In this document: in pieces, positions 23,044 through 32,507 of the stretch
Layout: each line of letters starts with the position of its first letter
Position numbering within the stretch: the stretch's first letter is position 1
Assembly: GCF_031755915.1 (NCBI RefSeq)
Contig: NC_083388.1
Coordinates: 8,803,001-8,867,000, forward strand
DNA from: Ziziphus jujuba
Lineage: Eukaryota; Streptophyta; Magnoliopsida; Rosales; Rhamnaceae
Direction of reading: 5' to 3'
Length of the DNA stretch: 64,000 nucleotides
Notes under the pieces: generated by a model
What the model saw: only the letters and a program-made list of their open reading frames with translations
Told to the model about the DNA's origin: nothing
Database searches by the model: none
Program-made: the position numbers and the translations under genes

Positions 23044-23980
23044 AGTACCGTTTTCTCAGATTAAAAAAGCTTGGCTGAGTTTTGGGAGGTCAGGGACTAT
23101 GACAGCTACAAAGTATAAGTTTATTTGTTTTGTGTTTTAGTTGGGCACCTGAACAAAAAAGCTTAAGTTTATTGAACGTTGCTCTTGAACTGGCCCTTAA
23201 ATTCATTTCTCTTTCTTTTTAGTAGATTTCTGATCCTTGAATATCCTCTTACACAAGTTCAACTTAATAATACAAAAAAGAATCTTTCAGCAGCCAAAAC
23301 TTGTCCAAATGGGAATTTTAATCTGGAAAAAATCTACTACTCATCCTTGTTTCTACCTAATAGACAGAGCAAATGAAATTGTTGATCTGTTATGGTTTAG
23401 TTTGATATATATAGTCGGATTCACTACCTAAGAGCTTAAAATTTTAAAAATAATGGTAAATCAACATGCTAACAGATCATGTGACCTGGGAGGGCCTTTT
23501 GGAACAATGGTATATTTTTTGGACCCTACAGCATTGCAAAAAGGTCAAATTGATTCAGAAGTTTGAAAGTCAGCGATTTAGAAATTTATGGAGCCAACTA
23601 CAGTATTTTCAACCTTATCACGTTCATTGTTTTCCCAAATTGCAAGGCACACAATGACTTTTAGAGATTAAATAATTTTTTAGTATGACCGAAAAAGCCT
23701 GAGAAAGATTCAGCTCGTATACTTTCTTTTTCTAAAGTAAACTTTGATGATTAGTAGTGCAGTGATATTAGTAAGAATAATCATATGCAAATAAATGCAG
23801 TGATATTAGTATGAATAAGATATGCAAATAAATGAATAGACATACACCTAGTTACTTACGTACATAGATCATATTCTACATTACTACATGTATTGTGCTC
23901 TTCACAAGATTCTCCCATCTCTCCTCCCACTGGAAATTGATAAGTACCATGACTTTCATAGGAAAATTTGAATTTACAAT
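23044..23980. other. Spacer 3' of L6
   Basis: Homologous to 11,360-12,808, but with only one copy of the ~164-bp unit (about 23,475-23,610). A short direct duplication (TGCAGTGATATTAGTA) occurs at about 23,758 and 23,797. No gene is seen. Confidence 0.6.
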
Positions 23981-25996
23981 TCAATGCCCTATATGGAGCA
24001 TCGATTCATTGCTTGACATGGAACGAGCAGAACACTTTCCATATGAAGTGGAAAATGAAAGTAGCGGTTCAGATGCTTTATTACTTGGAGTAAATGGACT
24101 TGTAGATATGCTACTATCAATTTCTGGCAAATCAGCGTTTCCATCTAAATACTGCATCACTTGCCTCATGTTGGGCCTCATTGCCGGAAAAGGATGCGAA
24201 CAAAGCAGGCCAACTTTCAAAACCAACTCCATCTCTTCTATCAAGTATTTACCTTCCAACTTAGGATCAATTACATCAAGGATTGCTCCTCTCCTCCAGC
24301 AACTAAGGACCCAATCCACCAAACTTTCGTCTTCAGGTAGACCTTGTAGGTCTGCAGGCTTCCTTCCACAAGCAACTTCAAGCATAAAAACACCAAAAGC
24401 AAACACATCAGTGCCAGTAGTTGCCTTTCCAGTCCTAGAAAGCTCAGGAGCCAAATAACCCACAGTCCCAACCACATGAGTGGTTTGAGGATTGGTACCA
24501 TGGTCATATAATCTAGCAAGCCCAAAATCTCCAAGCCTTCCATTAAAATCAGCATCTAAAAGAACATTGCTAGCCTTTACATCTCTATGCAAAACTACTT
24601 GTTCCCACTCTTCATGGAGGTAAAGAAGAGCAGAAGCAACACCTTTAAGGACTTGAAATCTATGAAACCAGCTAAGGATTGGTTTCTCATTGCTGAACAA
24701 GAACTTGTCAAGACTTCCATTGGGCATATAATCATAAACCAAGAGTAGTTCTCCCTTTCGGCGGCAATAGCCAAGGAGCTGCACCAAGTTTCTATGCCTA
24801 AGCCTTCTCATACTGGATATCTCAGCAATAAATTCTTTCATCCCTTGTGTTGAATCATGGGAAACTCTCTTCACAGCTATCTGCAAGTTGGAAGTTGGAA
24901 GTGTTCCTCTATAAACCTTTCCAAAACCTCCTGCTCCAAGAAGCTCTGTTTCTTTGAAACCATTTGTTGCTATGTAAAGATTCTTATAGGAGAACCTTTG
25001 AGGACCATATTCTGTTTCCCAATCTTCACGTACTTCTTCATATTTCTTCTTCCTTATAAAGTAAGCAGCTCCAATAAATATGACCAGAGCAACAGTTGCT
25101 GCTACAGGTAATATTATAATTATATTACTTGGCTTCTGGGTCTTCTTTTTCTTTGGAGGAAGTGGAGGAAGCTTTGATGTTTCAAGATCCCATGCTGGTC
25201 CAGTCCTGTTGAAGCTCCATCCAAGCACATAATGCTCACTTGCAAGTGGCCCTGTAGCTGAAGAGAAACCCACATGCATTTTTTCTAAAAGAACTTGGGA
25301 AAGATCAATTTGTGTAGACAAGAGAGGCCGGTTTGGTTTCGAGCTCCTTATTGGGGCTATCGTTACATTGAGTATTCTTTTTGCTGCATCATAGTCTATC
25401 CAAAGCTGCATTGGTTCGCCATTTGGGAGCATCAAGCCTATATTTTTCCCTTCAGCAGAAAAGTAAGCTGCAGGAGCTGACTCAACTGAGTTCAAGTTGT
25501 TCACATCAATTCCCACATGGTTGTTATTTATATCTTCAAATTCGGGGTTCCTAATTGTGTCAAGCTCGATTGCCAACACATGGTTTGTAGAATGGCCAAC
25601 GTTTGAAATATTGAATAATCCCAAGTACTGACCTGCAAGGGCTTGGCTGAAGTCCATAGATGGTGAGATGGTGAAGGCAAGGCCGTGGCAACTAATATCT
25701 GGTGTCTCAGAAACTATTGCAAACACGAAGTTTGTGGAAAATGAAGGAAATGGAGTCAAAGCAGAGGAGGATGTGTTGAAACTTATGGGAATTTTGTAGA
25801 AAGCATGGCCCTTTTGTTGTAAAGAAGTGTTGGTAAGCTGCAACAAACCATTGGGGAGGATTTTTGCAATTCCATCAAGATGCAGATTGGCTCCATTGAA
25901 GCCATTGTAAATGAACTGGTTTTCATCTTGAGCCAAAGAGAAATGAATGTTGGAGAGCATGGTCAAACAGAATAGTATTCTAGTACTTGAACCCAT
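23981..25996 (-). CDS. L6: L-type lectin receptor kinase (LecRK-IV type), type B with a C-type kinase segment
   Basis: Single exon, 671 residues from ATG 25996 (an in-frame ATG at 26014 adds six residues but lies before the signal peptide). Signal peptide 1-23. Lectin domain about 27-270 with AIELDT 142-147 and NHVGID. Membrane helix about 293-313. Kinase about 351-625: Gly loop GAGGFGKV, K376, HRD 470-472, DFG 490-492, APE. The C-tail ends SNESMLHIGH. Most of the gene is closest to L4 and L8. The segment with FSNEKP, FQVLKGV and HRDVKASN is instead type C (L5, L7, L9), where L4 and L8 have FSRIKQ and HRDIKSSN. This points to gene conversion. The metal-site residues and catalytic residues are intact. 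Confidence 0.93.
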   Translation of the reverse strand: MGSSTRILFCLTMLSNIHFSLAQDENQFIYNGFNGANLHLDGIAKILPNGLLQLTNTSLQQKGHAFYKIPISFNTSSSALTPFPSFSTNFVFAIVSETPDISCHGLAFTISPSMDFSQALAGQYLGLFNISNVGHSTNHVLAIELDTIRNPEFEDINNNHVGIDVNNLNSVESAPAAYFSAEGKNIGLMLPNGEPMQLWIDYDAAKRILNVTIAPIRSSKPNRPLLSTQIDLSQVLLEKMHVGFSSATGPLASEHYVLGWSFNRTGPAWDLETSKLPPLPPKKKKTQKPSNIIIILPVAATVALVIFIGAAYFIRKKKYEEVREDWETEYGPQRFSYKNLYIATNGFKETELLGAGGFGKVYRGTLPTSNLQIAVKRVSHDSTQGMKEFIAEISSMRRLRHRNLVQLLGYCRRKGELLLVYDYMPNGSLDKFLFSNEKPILSWFHRFQVLKGVASALLYLHEEWEQVVLHRDVKASNVLLDADFNGRLGDFGLARLYDHGTNPQTTHVVGTVGYLAPELSRTGKATTGTDVFAFGVFMLEVACGRKPADLQGLPEDESLVDWVLSCWRRGAILDVIDPKLEGKYLIEEMELVLKVGLLCSHPFPAMRPNMRQVMQYLDGNADLPEIDSSISTSPFTPSNKASEPLLSFSTSYGKCSARSMSSNESMLHIGH

Positions 25997-26041
25997 TGAG
26001 AAAATTAGGAACAAAGACTGATCGACTTGGTCGTAGTACTA

Positions 26042-26055
26042 GTATATTTAAATGT
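26042..26055 (-). promoter_or_regulatory. TATA-like site of L6
   Basis: On the minus strand this reads GACATTTAAATATACT, about 50 bp above the ATG and following the shared TGCTAAGACAT block. The sister gene L8 lacks this 30-bp stretch. Confidence 0.45.
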
Positions 26056-26155
26056 CTTAGCAGTATTGATATAGAAATTTACTTTCTCAGATCCTCCTTC
26101 TACTGAGTTGCTAAAAGGGGGCAAAGGGTCTTTAGAGAAATTCACTGTTTTTAAC

Positions 26156-26927
26156 TCGAAGGGCCGGCCATGGGATTTTGGAGTCTTTAGGCCAATTCTA
26201 TAGGTTAGTTTTTTAATCTTTTTTTCTTTTTTTATTCTTTCATGTCCCAATATATACTTTTCCTTTATATAGGCATCCTTTATATAGGCATAATAAAATC
26301 AATTAAAAACCAATAAAGGTTTAAATGCTAAGCAGTTGATGAACAATAAAACCTCATAAGTTTTAGGAAAAGCTTTCTGATTAAATAGAGAAATGTCCTT
26401 TGAATTGCAAAAATATGAAGAATCCCTAAAATAATTAGTGTTCAATAAAATAATTTAAAAAAAAAAATTTTTTTGGGGAAAAAAGGAGTAACTTGTTCAT
26501 ATAGACCATACTTAAATGGAGATTTTAGTATACATAAAAAAGATAAAGAAAAAAAAAAAAAAGAGATGAAGAGCAAAGTTGGATTCAAATGGAAAGATTT
26601 GAAAGATAGAAAGATTTAAATGATAAAAGATTAGAAGAATGAAAGTCTAAAAGAGATTTATGTAAGATGTAAAGATTGCAAAAGAAAATTGAAATTGTAA
26701 TTTTTTTTTTTTATAATAGCATTTAAAATATTCATTGCCATTTTAAAAATAATAATAATAATAAAATAAGTAAAGGGGTACCTTATTTTTTATGTTAGGT
26801 TATCTAATATTTCAATTTTTAAAATTATTTTAAATATTTAAAAAAAATTAACATTAATTTAAAATATTGGAGGCCTCACTGAAAGGGATCTTATGCCATT
26901 GCATACCAGACCCGGTCCCGGGCGGCC
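26156..26927. mobile_element. ~770-bp insertion upstream of L6, unclassified transposon-like
   Basis: Relative to the L4 upstream flank (14,950-14,975) an AT-rich block is inserted, bounded by GC-rich ends: GGGCCGGCCATGGG on the left and GGTCCCGGGCGGCC on the right. The ends look like imperfect inverted repeats. The host sequence TTAAC appears on the left and a variant, TTGAC, on the right, which could be a decayed target duplication. No coding frame is visible. The same element sits at 37817-38553 upstream of L8 and is absent upstream of L4. Confidence 0.6.
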
Positions 26928-27964
26928 TTGACCTTTCCAATTATAAGACAATAAAATACTTATATCAGTAAAGTGAGATCAGTTTGGTGGAATAAACATA
27001 ATGGTGTCTTGTCTTATCAAGTTTGAACTTTACGTTACAATCAAATTCCCCTAGTCCTAGAAACAAACTTTATTGCACTAAGTAGGGCCCACAGGGATAG
27101 GGTGTATGAAATAAATTAATGCTTTAGATGCTACTAAAGGGAAAAATGCTTGAACCTGCACTAGTTACTTCGGATATTTTGAAGCCAAATGTAGAATTTT
27201 CAAACTTGTCACTTTCTTGTTTTCCCGAATTGCGCGGCACGGTACTAGAGCTATTGAATTCTTGCAAGTACCTTCTAGCAGCATTTTATATATGCTATTT
27301 TTTATGCTTCAAAAGAACTCTAGCAGGATGTTACATATGCTATTTTTTATGCTTCAAAAGAACCAAATGTTGGCAATGAAACTGAGACCCAGTGTATACT
27401 GTGGTAATATTTTTAATCTGATGCAAGCAATACAGCAATGATATGGGAATATTGCTGGCTCCTTGGCTTGCTGTCCAAACTACATTGTTAGCTCAGCCAT
27501 TTAAGCCTCAGTCCTCTCAAAAATTATCTACAGAAAATATGAAAGAGAGAGTAGAGGGAAAAAAAAATATCACTTTAGTCTTGTGTCATTTATTGTAACT
27601 TTTACCTTCTTTCCAAGACTCAAGCATTTTCTCCCTCACTGATTAGTAACTTTCTTATGAACGGTATTCCTTTGAGAAGATTGTCTAGATCAGTAATAAG
27701 TGCGGTCAAATTTGTTTGTTTCAAAAAGTATTTGTTATTTACCTATGGAGCTATTGAGCATATCATGAAGTAATGTGAATAATGATTACTTTTTATTCAA
27801 CGAGGCAAAAATATCTGCAAATATCATTGACAATACATACATACATTGTGTTCTTCATAAGATTCTTCCATCTCTCCCATAAACAATTGATAAGCACCTT
27901 GAATTTCACGCGTTAAGTCACCCTAATAACCGATTCAGAGGGGAAAAAAAAAAAAAAATCTAAT
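26928..27964. other. Spacer between L6 and L7
   Basis: Homologous to the L4-L5 spacer. A ~49-bp unit is tandemly repeated at about 27,270-27,365 (GCTATTTTTTATGCTTCAAA in both units), while the other modules have one. No gene is seen. Confidence 0.6.
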
Positions 27965-29995
27965 TCAACGTCCTTTGTGGAGGATTGATTCATTGCTTGA
28001 CAAGGAAGGAGCAGAACATTTTCCAAATGAAGAGGAAAATGATATTACCAAATCAGATGCTTCATAATCATTACTTCCTGTAAATGCACTTGTACAAACA
28101 ATTCTATCAGCTTGAATTTCTGGCAAACTAGCACTGCCATCCAAATACTGCATCACTTGCCTCATGTTGGGCCTCATTGCTGGAATAGACTGTGAACAAA
28201 GCAGGCCAAGTTTCAAAACCAACTCCATCTCCTCTGCCGAGTAATTACCTTCCAATTTTGGATCACTGGCATCAAGGATTGCACCACTCCTCCAGCACTC
28301 CATGACCATATCCACCAGAATTAAATCTTCAGGGAGTCCTTGTAGTACAATAGGCCTCTTTCCACAAGCCACTTCAAGCATAAATGCTCCGAAAGCAAAC
28401 ACATCAGTGCGAGTAGTTGCTTTTCCAGTTTTAGTCAGCTCTGGAGCCAGATAACCCACAGTCCCAACCACATGAGTGGTTTGGAGACAGGTACCATGGT
28501 CATATAATCTAGCAAGCCCAAAATCTCCGAGCCTTCCATTTAAATCAGCATCTAAAAGAACGTTGCTAGCCTTTACATCTCTATGCAAAACTACTTGTTC
28601 CCACTCTTCATGGAGGTAAAGAAGTGCAGAAGCAACACCTTTGAGAACTTGAAATCTATGAAACCAGCTGAGGGTTGGTTTCTCATTGCTGAACAAGAAC
28701 TTGTCAAGACTTCCACTGGGCATATAATCATAAACCAAGAGTAGTTCTCCCTTTCGCCTGCAATATCCAAGGAGCTGTACCAGGTTTCTGTGCCTCAGCC
28801 TTCTCATGCTGGCTATCTCAGCCACAAATTCTTTCATCCCTTGTTTTGAATCGTGGGAAACTCTCTTGACAGCTACTTGGACATCAGAAGTAGGAAGTGT
28901 TCCTCTATAAACCTTTCCAAAACCTCCTGCTCCAAGAAGCTCCGTTCCTTTGAAACCTTTTGTTGCTATGTAAAGATTCTTATAGGAGAACCTTTGAGGA
29001 CCATATTCTGTTTCCCAATCTTCCCGTAATTCTTCATATTTCTTCCTCCTTCTAAAGTAAACAGCTCCAATAACCATTATCAGAACAAAAATTGCAGCTA
29101 TAGGTGATATTATAATGATATTACTTGGCTTCTGGCTACTTTTCTTGTGTGGAGGAAGCAGAGGAAGCTTTGATGTTTCAAGACTTTGCGCTGGTCCAGT
29201 CCTGTTGAAGCTCCATCCAAGCACATAATGGTCACTTGAAAATGCCCCTGTGGCTGCAGAGAGACCAATATACATATTTTCTAAGAGAACTTGGGAAAGA
29301 TCAATTGGTGTTGACAAGAGAGGCCGGTTTGGTTTCGTGCTCCTTACTGGGGCTATTGTTACATTGAGTATTTTATGTGCTGCATCATAGTCGATCCAAA
29401 GCTGCATCGGATCTCCATTTAAGAGCTTCAAGCGTATATTCTTCCCTTCTTCGGTAGGAAAGTACGTTGCAGTAGCCGATTGAACTGATTTCAAGCTGTT
29501 CACGTCAATTCCAACATGGTTGTTATCTATGTCTTCAAATTCGGGGTTCTGAATTGTATCCAGCTCGATTGCCAATACATGGTTCGTAGGAAGGCCATTG
29601 GTTGAAATATTGAATAATCCCAAGTACTGACTTGGGACAGCATGTTCAAAGGCCATAAATGGTGAGATGGTGAAGGCTATGCCATTACCACCCGTATCTG
29701 GAAGTTCAGGAACCATGGCGAATACAAAGTTTGTTGAAAACGATGGGAAAGGAATGGAAGAAGAGGAAGATGTGTTGAAACTTACGGGAATTTTGTAGAA
29801 AGCATGACCCATTTGCTGCCTTGAAATGTTGGTGAGCTGCAACAAACCATTTGGGTGGATTTTGGCAACTCCATCAAGGTGCAGGTTGGCTCCATGGAAG
29901 CCATTGTAAATGAACTGGTTTTCATCTTGAGCCAGGCAGAAATGGATGCTGAAGAGAATTGTCAGAAGCAAAAGTGCTCTAGTACTTGCATCCAT
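27965..29995 (-). CDS. L7: L-type lectin receptor kinase (LecRK-IV type), type C
   Basis: Single exon, 676 residues from ATG 29995, which opens the MDASTR signal peptide (1-23). An upstream in-frame ATG at 30016 is not favoured. Lectin domain about 27-272 with AIELDT and NHVGID. Membrane helix about 293-313 ending in an unusually basic FRRRKKYEE. Kinase about 352-625: Gly loop, K377, HRD 471-473, DFG 491-493, APE 517-519. A two-residue insertion (DY) lies in the Ser-rich tail, shared with L9. The upstream region is complete, with a weak TATA-like TATATGC at about 30,040 and the long flank seen before L5. It is the C gene of the second B-C module and closest to L9. Confidence 0.94.
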   Translation of the reverse strand: MDASTRALLLLTILFSIHFCLAQDENQFIYNGFHGANLHLDGVAKIHPNGLLQLTNISRQQMGHAFYKIPVSFNTSSSSSIPFPSFSTNFVFAMVPELPDTGGNGIAFTISPFMAFEHAVPSQYLGLFNISTNGLPTNHVLAIELDTIQNPEFEDIDNNHVGIDVNSLKSVQSATATYFPTEEGKNIRLKLLNGDPMQLWIDYDAAHKILNVTIAPVRSTKPNRPLLSTPIDLSQVLLENMYIGLSAATGAFSSDHYVLGWSFNRTGPAQSLETSKLPLLPPHKKSSQKPSNIIIISPIAAIFVLIMVIGAVYFRRRKKYEELREDWETEYGPQRFSYKNLYIATKGFKGTELLGAGGFGKVYRGTLPTSDVQVAVKRVSHDSKQGMKEFVAEIASMRRLRHRNLVQLLGYCRRKGELLLVYDYMPSGSLDKFLFSNEKPTLSWFHRFQVLKGVASALLYLHEEWEQVVLHRDVKASNVLLDADLNGRLGDFGLARLYDHGTCLQTTHVVGTVGYLAPELTKTGKATTRTDVFAFGAFMLEVACGKRPIVLQGLPEDLILVDMVMECWRSGAILDASDPKLEGNYSAEEMELVLKLGLLCSQSIPAMRPNMRQVMQYLDGSASLPEIQADRIVCTSAFTGSNDYEASDLVISFSSSFGKCSAPSLSSNESILHKGR

Positions 29996-31361
29996 CGAGA
30001 AAGTTAAGCAAGGCACAGAGAGTTCGATTTGTTAGTAGTAGTATATGCAAATGTCTGAGCAAATTTTCCTTCTCAGGTTCTCCTCTAGACTGACTATATT
30101 TTCCCTTCCCAAGTCAAGGAGAAACCAAGTTGTAAATCTAGGATAAAAAGGGCCAAGTGAGAAGTTCATAGCTTTTAACCATTCCAGTTATCACAAACAC
30201 AAATAACCATTACAAAATTAAGTGCCTTAAGACTGTTCTCGTGAGGAACTTCAGTATGAAAGATCAATATGATACTACAAAAAATAAAAATGAAAATAAA
30301 AAGGTTCCTAGAGTGATGGGAGACCGAGTCATTACAGTAGAATGGAAAAGCAACAGGGGTTTTGACTGTGGAATTTTTTTTTTTAAATTTTCCAATTGGT
30401 AGTCTAAACATTATTCTGAATTTCCACCATAATTTTCTCTTTTTTTCTTTTTTTTTTCCTTTTTTTTTTTGGGGGGGGAAGAAAATGAAACCTTTCATCC
30501 ACAAGAAGTTTTTGTTGAGAAATGATACTATTTCTCGACAATTGAGGAGCAGCGTAGGTTCACTGCTCCTTATATATACTGCTTTTGACAGTAATATAAT
30601 GCAGAGTGAGAAAGAAAATAAAGATGTAAAATGTTGAAATCAATTTATTGCTCAAAAAATATCCTGCAGGAACTCTATGCATCTTACAGCATATGACGTG
30701 TATATAAATTTATCGTTTACAATTTTGTGATATCATTTGTTGGGGTAGAATTCAAGCACCTCTAGCCCATGTGCTGCAGGTACTTTGGGAAGCATCATGA
30801 ACCCATCACTCTTTTCTCTTTGGCTGATTTCTGACACGGGACTTTGCTCTTTCACATTTCATAAGAAAAGTAAACATGTGTGTGCGCGCATATATATAAA
30901 ATCGGAAACCAAAACTTGCCCAGATGGGGATTTTTTATTGGAAAATTTTATACTAATCTTCATTTCTATTTTACCAGATAAAGTGGTTGAAAGAAATGAA
31001 TTATTTAGATGCTACAGCATTGCCAAAAAGATCAACTTGCAATAATGGTTTTTTTACCGATGTTTCAAAGATAGCGACTTTAGAAATATCCTGGTGACTA
31101 AGCTTTCAAAGATGATGGTAGATATTTTTGGAGCCATAGGCAGAACTTTCAACATTGTCACTTTTGTTTTTTTGTTTTTTTGGGGCTAATATTCAACATT
31201 GTCACTTTCATTGTTTCCTTGGTTTATATGGTACCAAAACATTAAAATTTTACAAGAAACATCAAGCAAGAGGTTTTTCATTTTATTATTATCATTTTTT
31301 AACATTCAATTTTGAGATGCTTAAGGGGACCATTTGATGACAATGAATTTGGGACCCACTA
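29996..31361. other. Upstream flank of L7 and spacer
   Basis: Carries the promoter-side flank shared with L5 and L11 up to about 31,070. It then runs into sequence matching 9,690-10,000. Poly-T tracts at about 30,375 and 30,440-30,470 create short spurious frames. No gene is seen. Confidence 0.6.
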
Positions 31362-32030
31362 TGTAAGACCCGTAAGAACTAAGGATGCAAGGCAAGAGTG
31401 GGTAGGATGTGAACAATACACTAGGATGGATTGTAATGTCTAATGAGCTGCCAGGATAAGTATGGGCACATGCAAGGTATTTGCATGCTATCTTACTAGC
31501 AAAGCTAATTAGTATCTACATCGTTTGAATATGGAATGATGATGATTCAAGTGTAAAATAGTTACTCTCTTAATAACCAAAGTCTTTTTAGAGCGATTTG
31601 AAATAACTTTAGAGTTAAATGTACTCAAGTAGGAGCAATTATACAGATAGTGACCTTCTAGGAAGGCTGAATAAAATACTCCGTACCATAGTATCAAAGC
31701 CTGTACGGGGTTGAAAATGTGCCAATGATGACGCTTAGTTGAATGATGCAAGGCATGAAGAGGCAAGATATGCTAGAATAAGTATGGATAGGAGCAAGGC
31801 ACCACCGGCAGAATACCTTATTGACAAGGCTAACTGGTGTCTAATCCTATATTACCCTGAGTGTAAAACGGTGATAGTTCAAATGTAAAGTAATCACTCT
31901 CTAAAGAACAAAAGTTTTTTTCAGAGTGGTTGGCTTTAGGATTTAAAAGAACTATGAAATTAAGCATTTTCCAATTAGCACAATCTTAAAGTGAATGACC
32001 TCTTACAAAGTCTGAACAAAAAACCATATT
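31362..32030. mobile_element. ~670-bp insertion with an internal repeat, possible LTR remnant
   Basis: This interrupts sequence that is continuous at 9,995-10,065 and 21,630-21,700. It begins TGTAAGACCC. It contains two diverged direct repeats of roughly 335-360 bp (GATGCAAGGC at 31,383 and 31,745; matching TGTAAA-ACTCTCT blocks near 31,550 and 31,884). No coding potential is seen. The family is not identified and the right boundary is approximate. Confidence 0.45.
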
Positions 32031-32068
32031 CTACGATATGGCTGGTGGTCCTCTAAATATATTTAAGT

Positions 32069-32131
32069 TGACTAAATCTGAATTCCTTTTTCTTTTTAAG
32101 TATAAAAATATAAAATCTAACAACTCCTAAA

Positions 32132-32170
<39 letters not shown>

Positions 32171-32237
32171 CTAAATCTGAATTCCTTTTTCTTTTTAAGT
32201 ATAAAAATATAAAATCTAACAACTCCTAAAACACAGC

Positions 32238-32290
<53 letters not shown>
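32069..32290. repeat. Duplicated ~98-bp unit with (GA)n microsatellites
   Basis: A unit beginning GACTAAATCTGAATTCC and ending in CCTAAAACAC plus a GA run occurs twice in tandem (about 32069-32167 and 32168-32290). The second GA run is longer. Slippage or unequal exchange at the GA tract would explain it. Confidence 0.9.
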
Positions 32291-32292
<2 letters not shown>

Positions 32293-32507
32293 AGCTAGCC
32301 TCCTCTCCCAGAATCAAACATGTTCTCCCTCACTTTTATAGTCACTGTCCTATTAAGGTACCCCTTGGAGTATGTTATCTATACCCATAAACAAGTGTGG
32401 TCTATTTTATCGACCTATAAGAGTTTTAATAAACCAGACACTACCATCATTAATATTAGTTATTGAATGGTGGGCACACATTTGCAAATGTCCTTCTTGA
32501 TAAGTTC

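Noticed and set aside
23895..24458. 187-codon plus-strand frame, and similar plus-strand frames over every kinase (for example 7845-8435, 43690-43980)
   Set aside because: They are antisense shadows of the conserved kinase coding sequence and recur at the same place in each paralogue. They have no independent start context or motifs.
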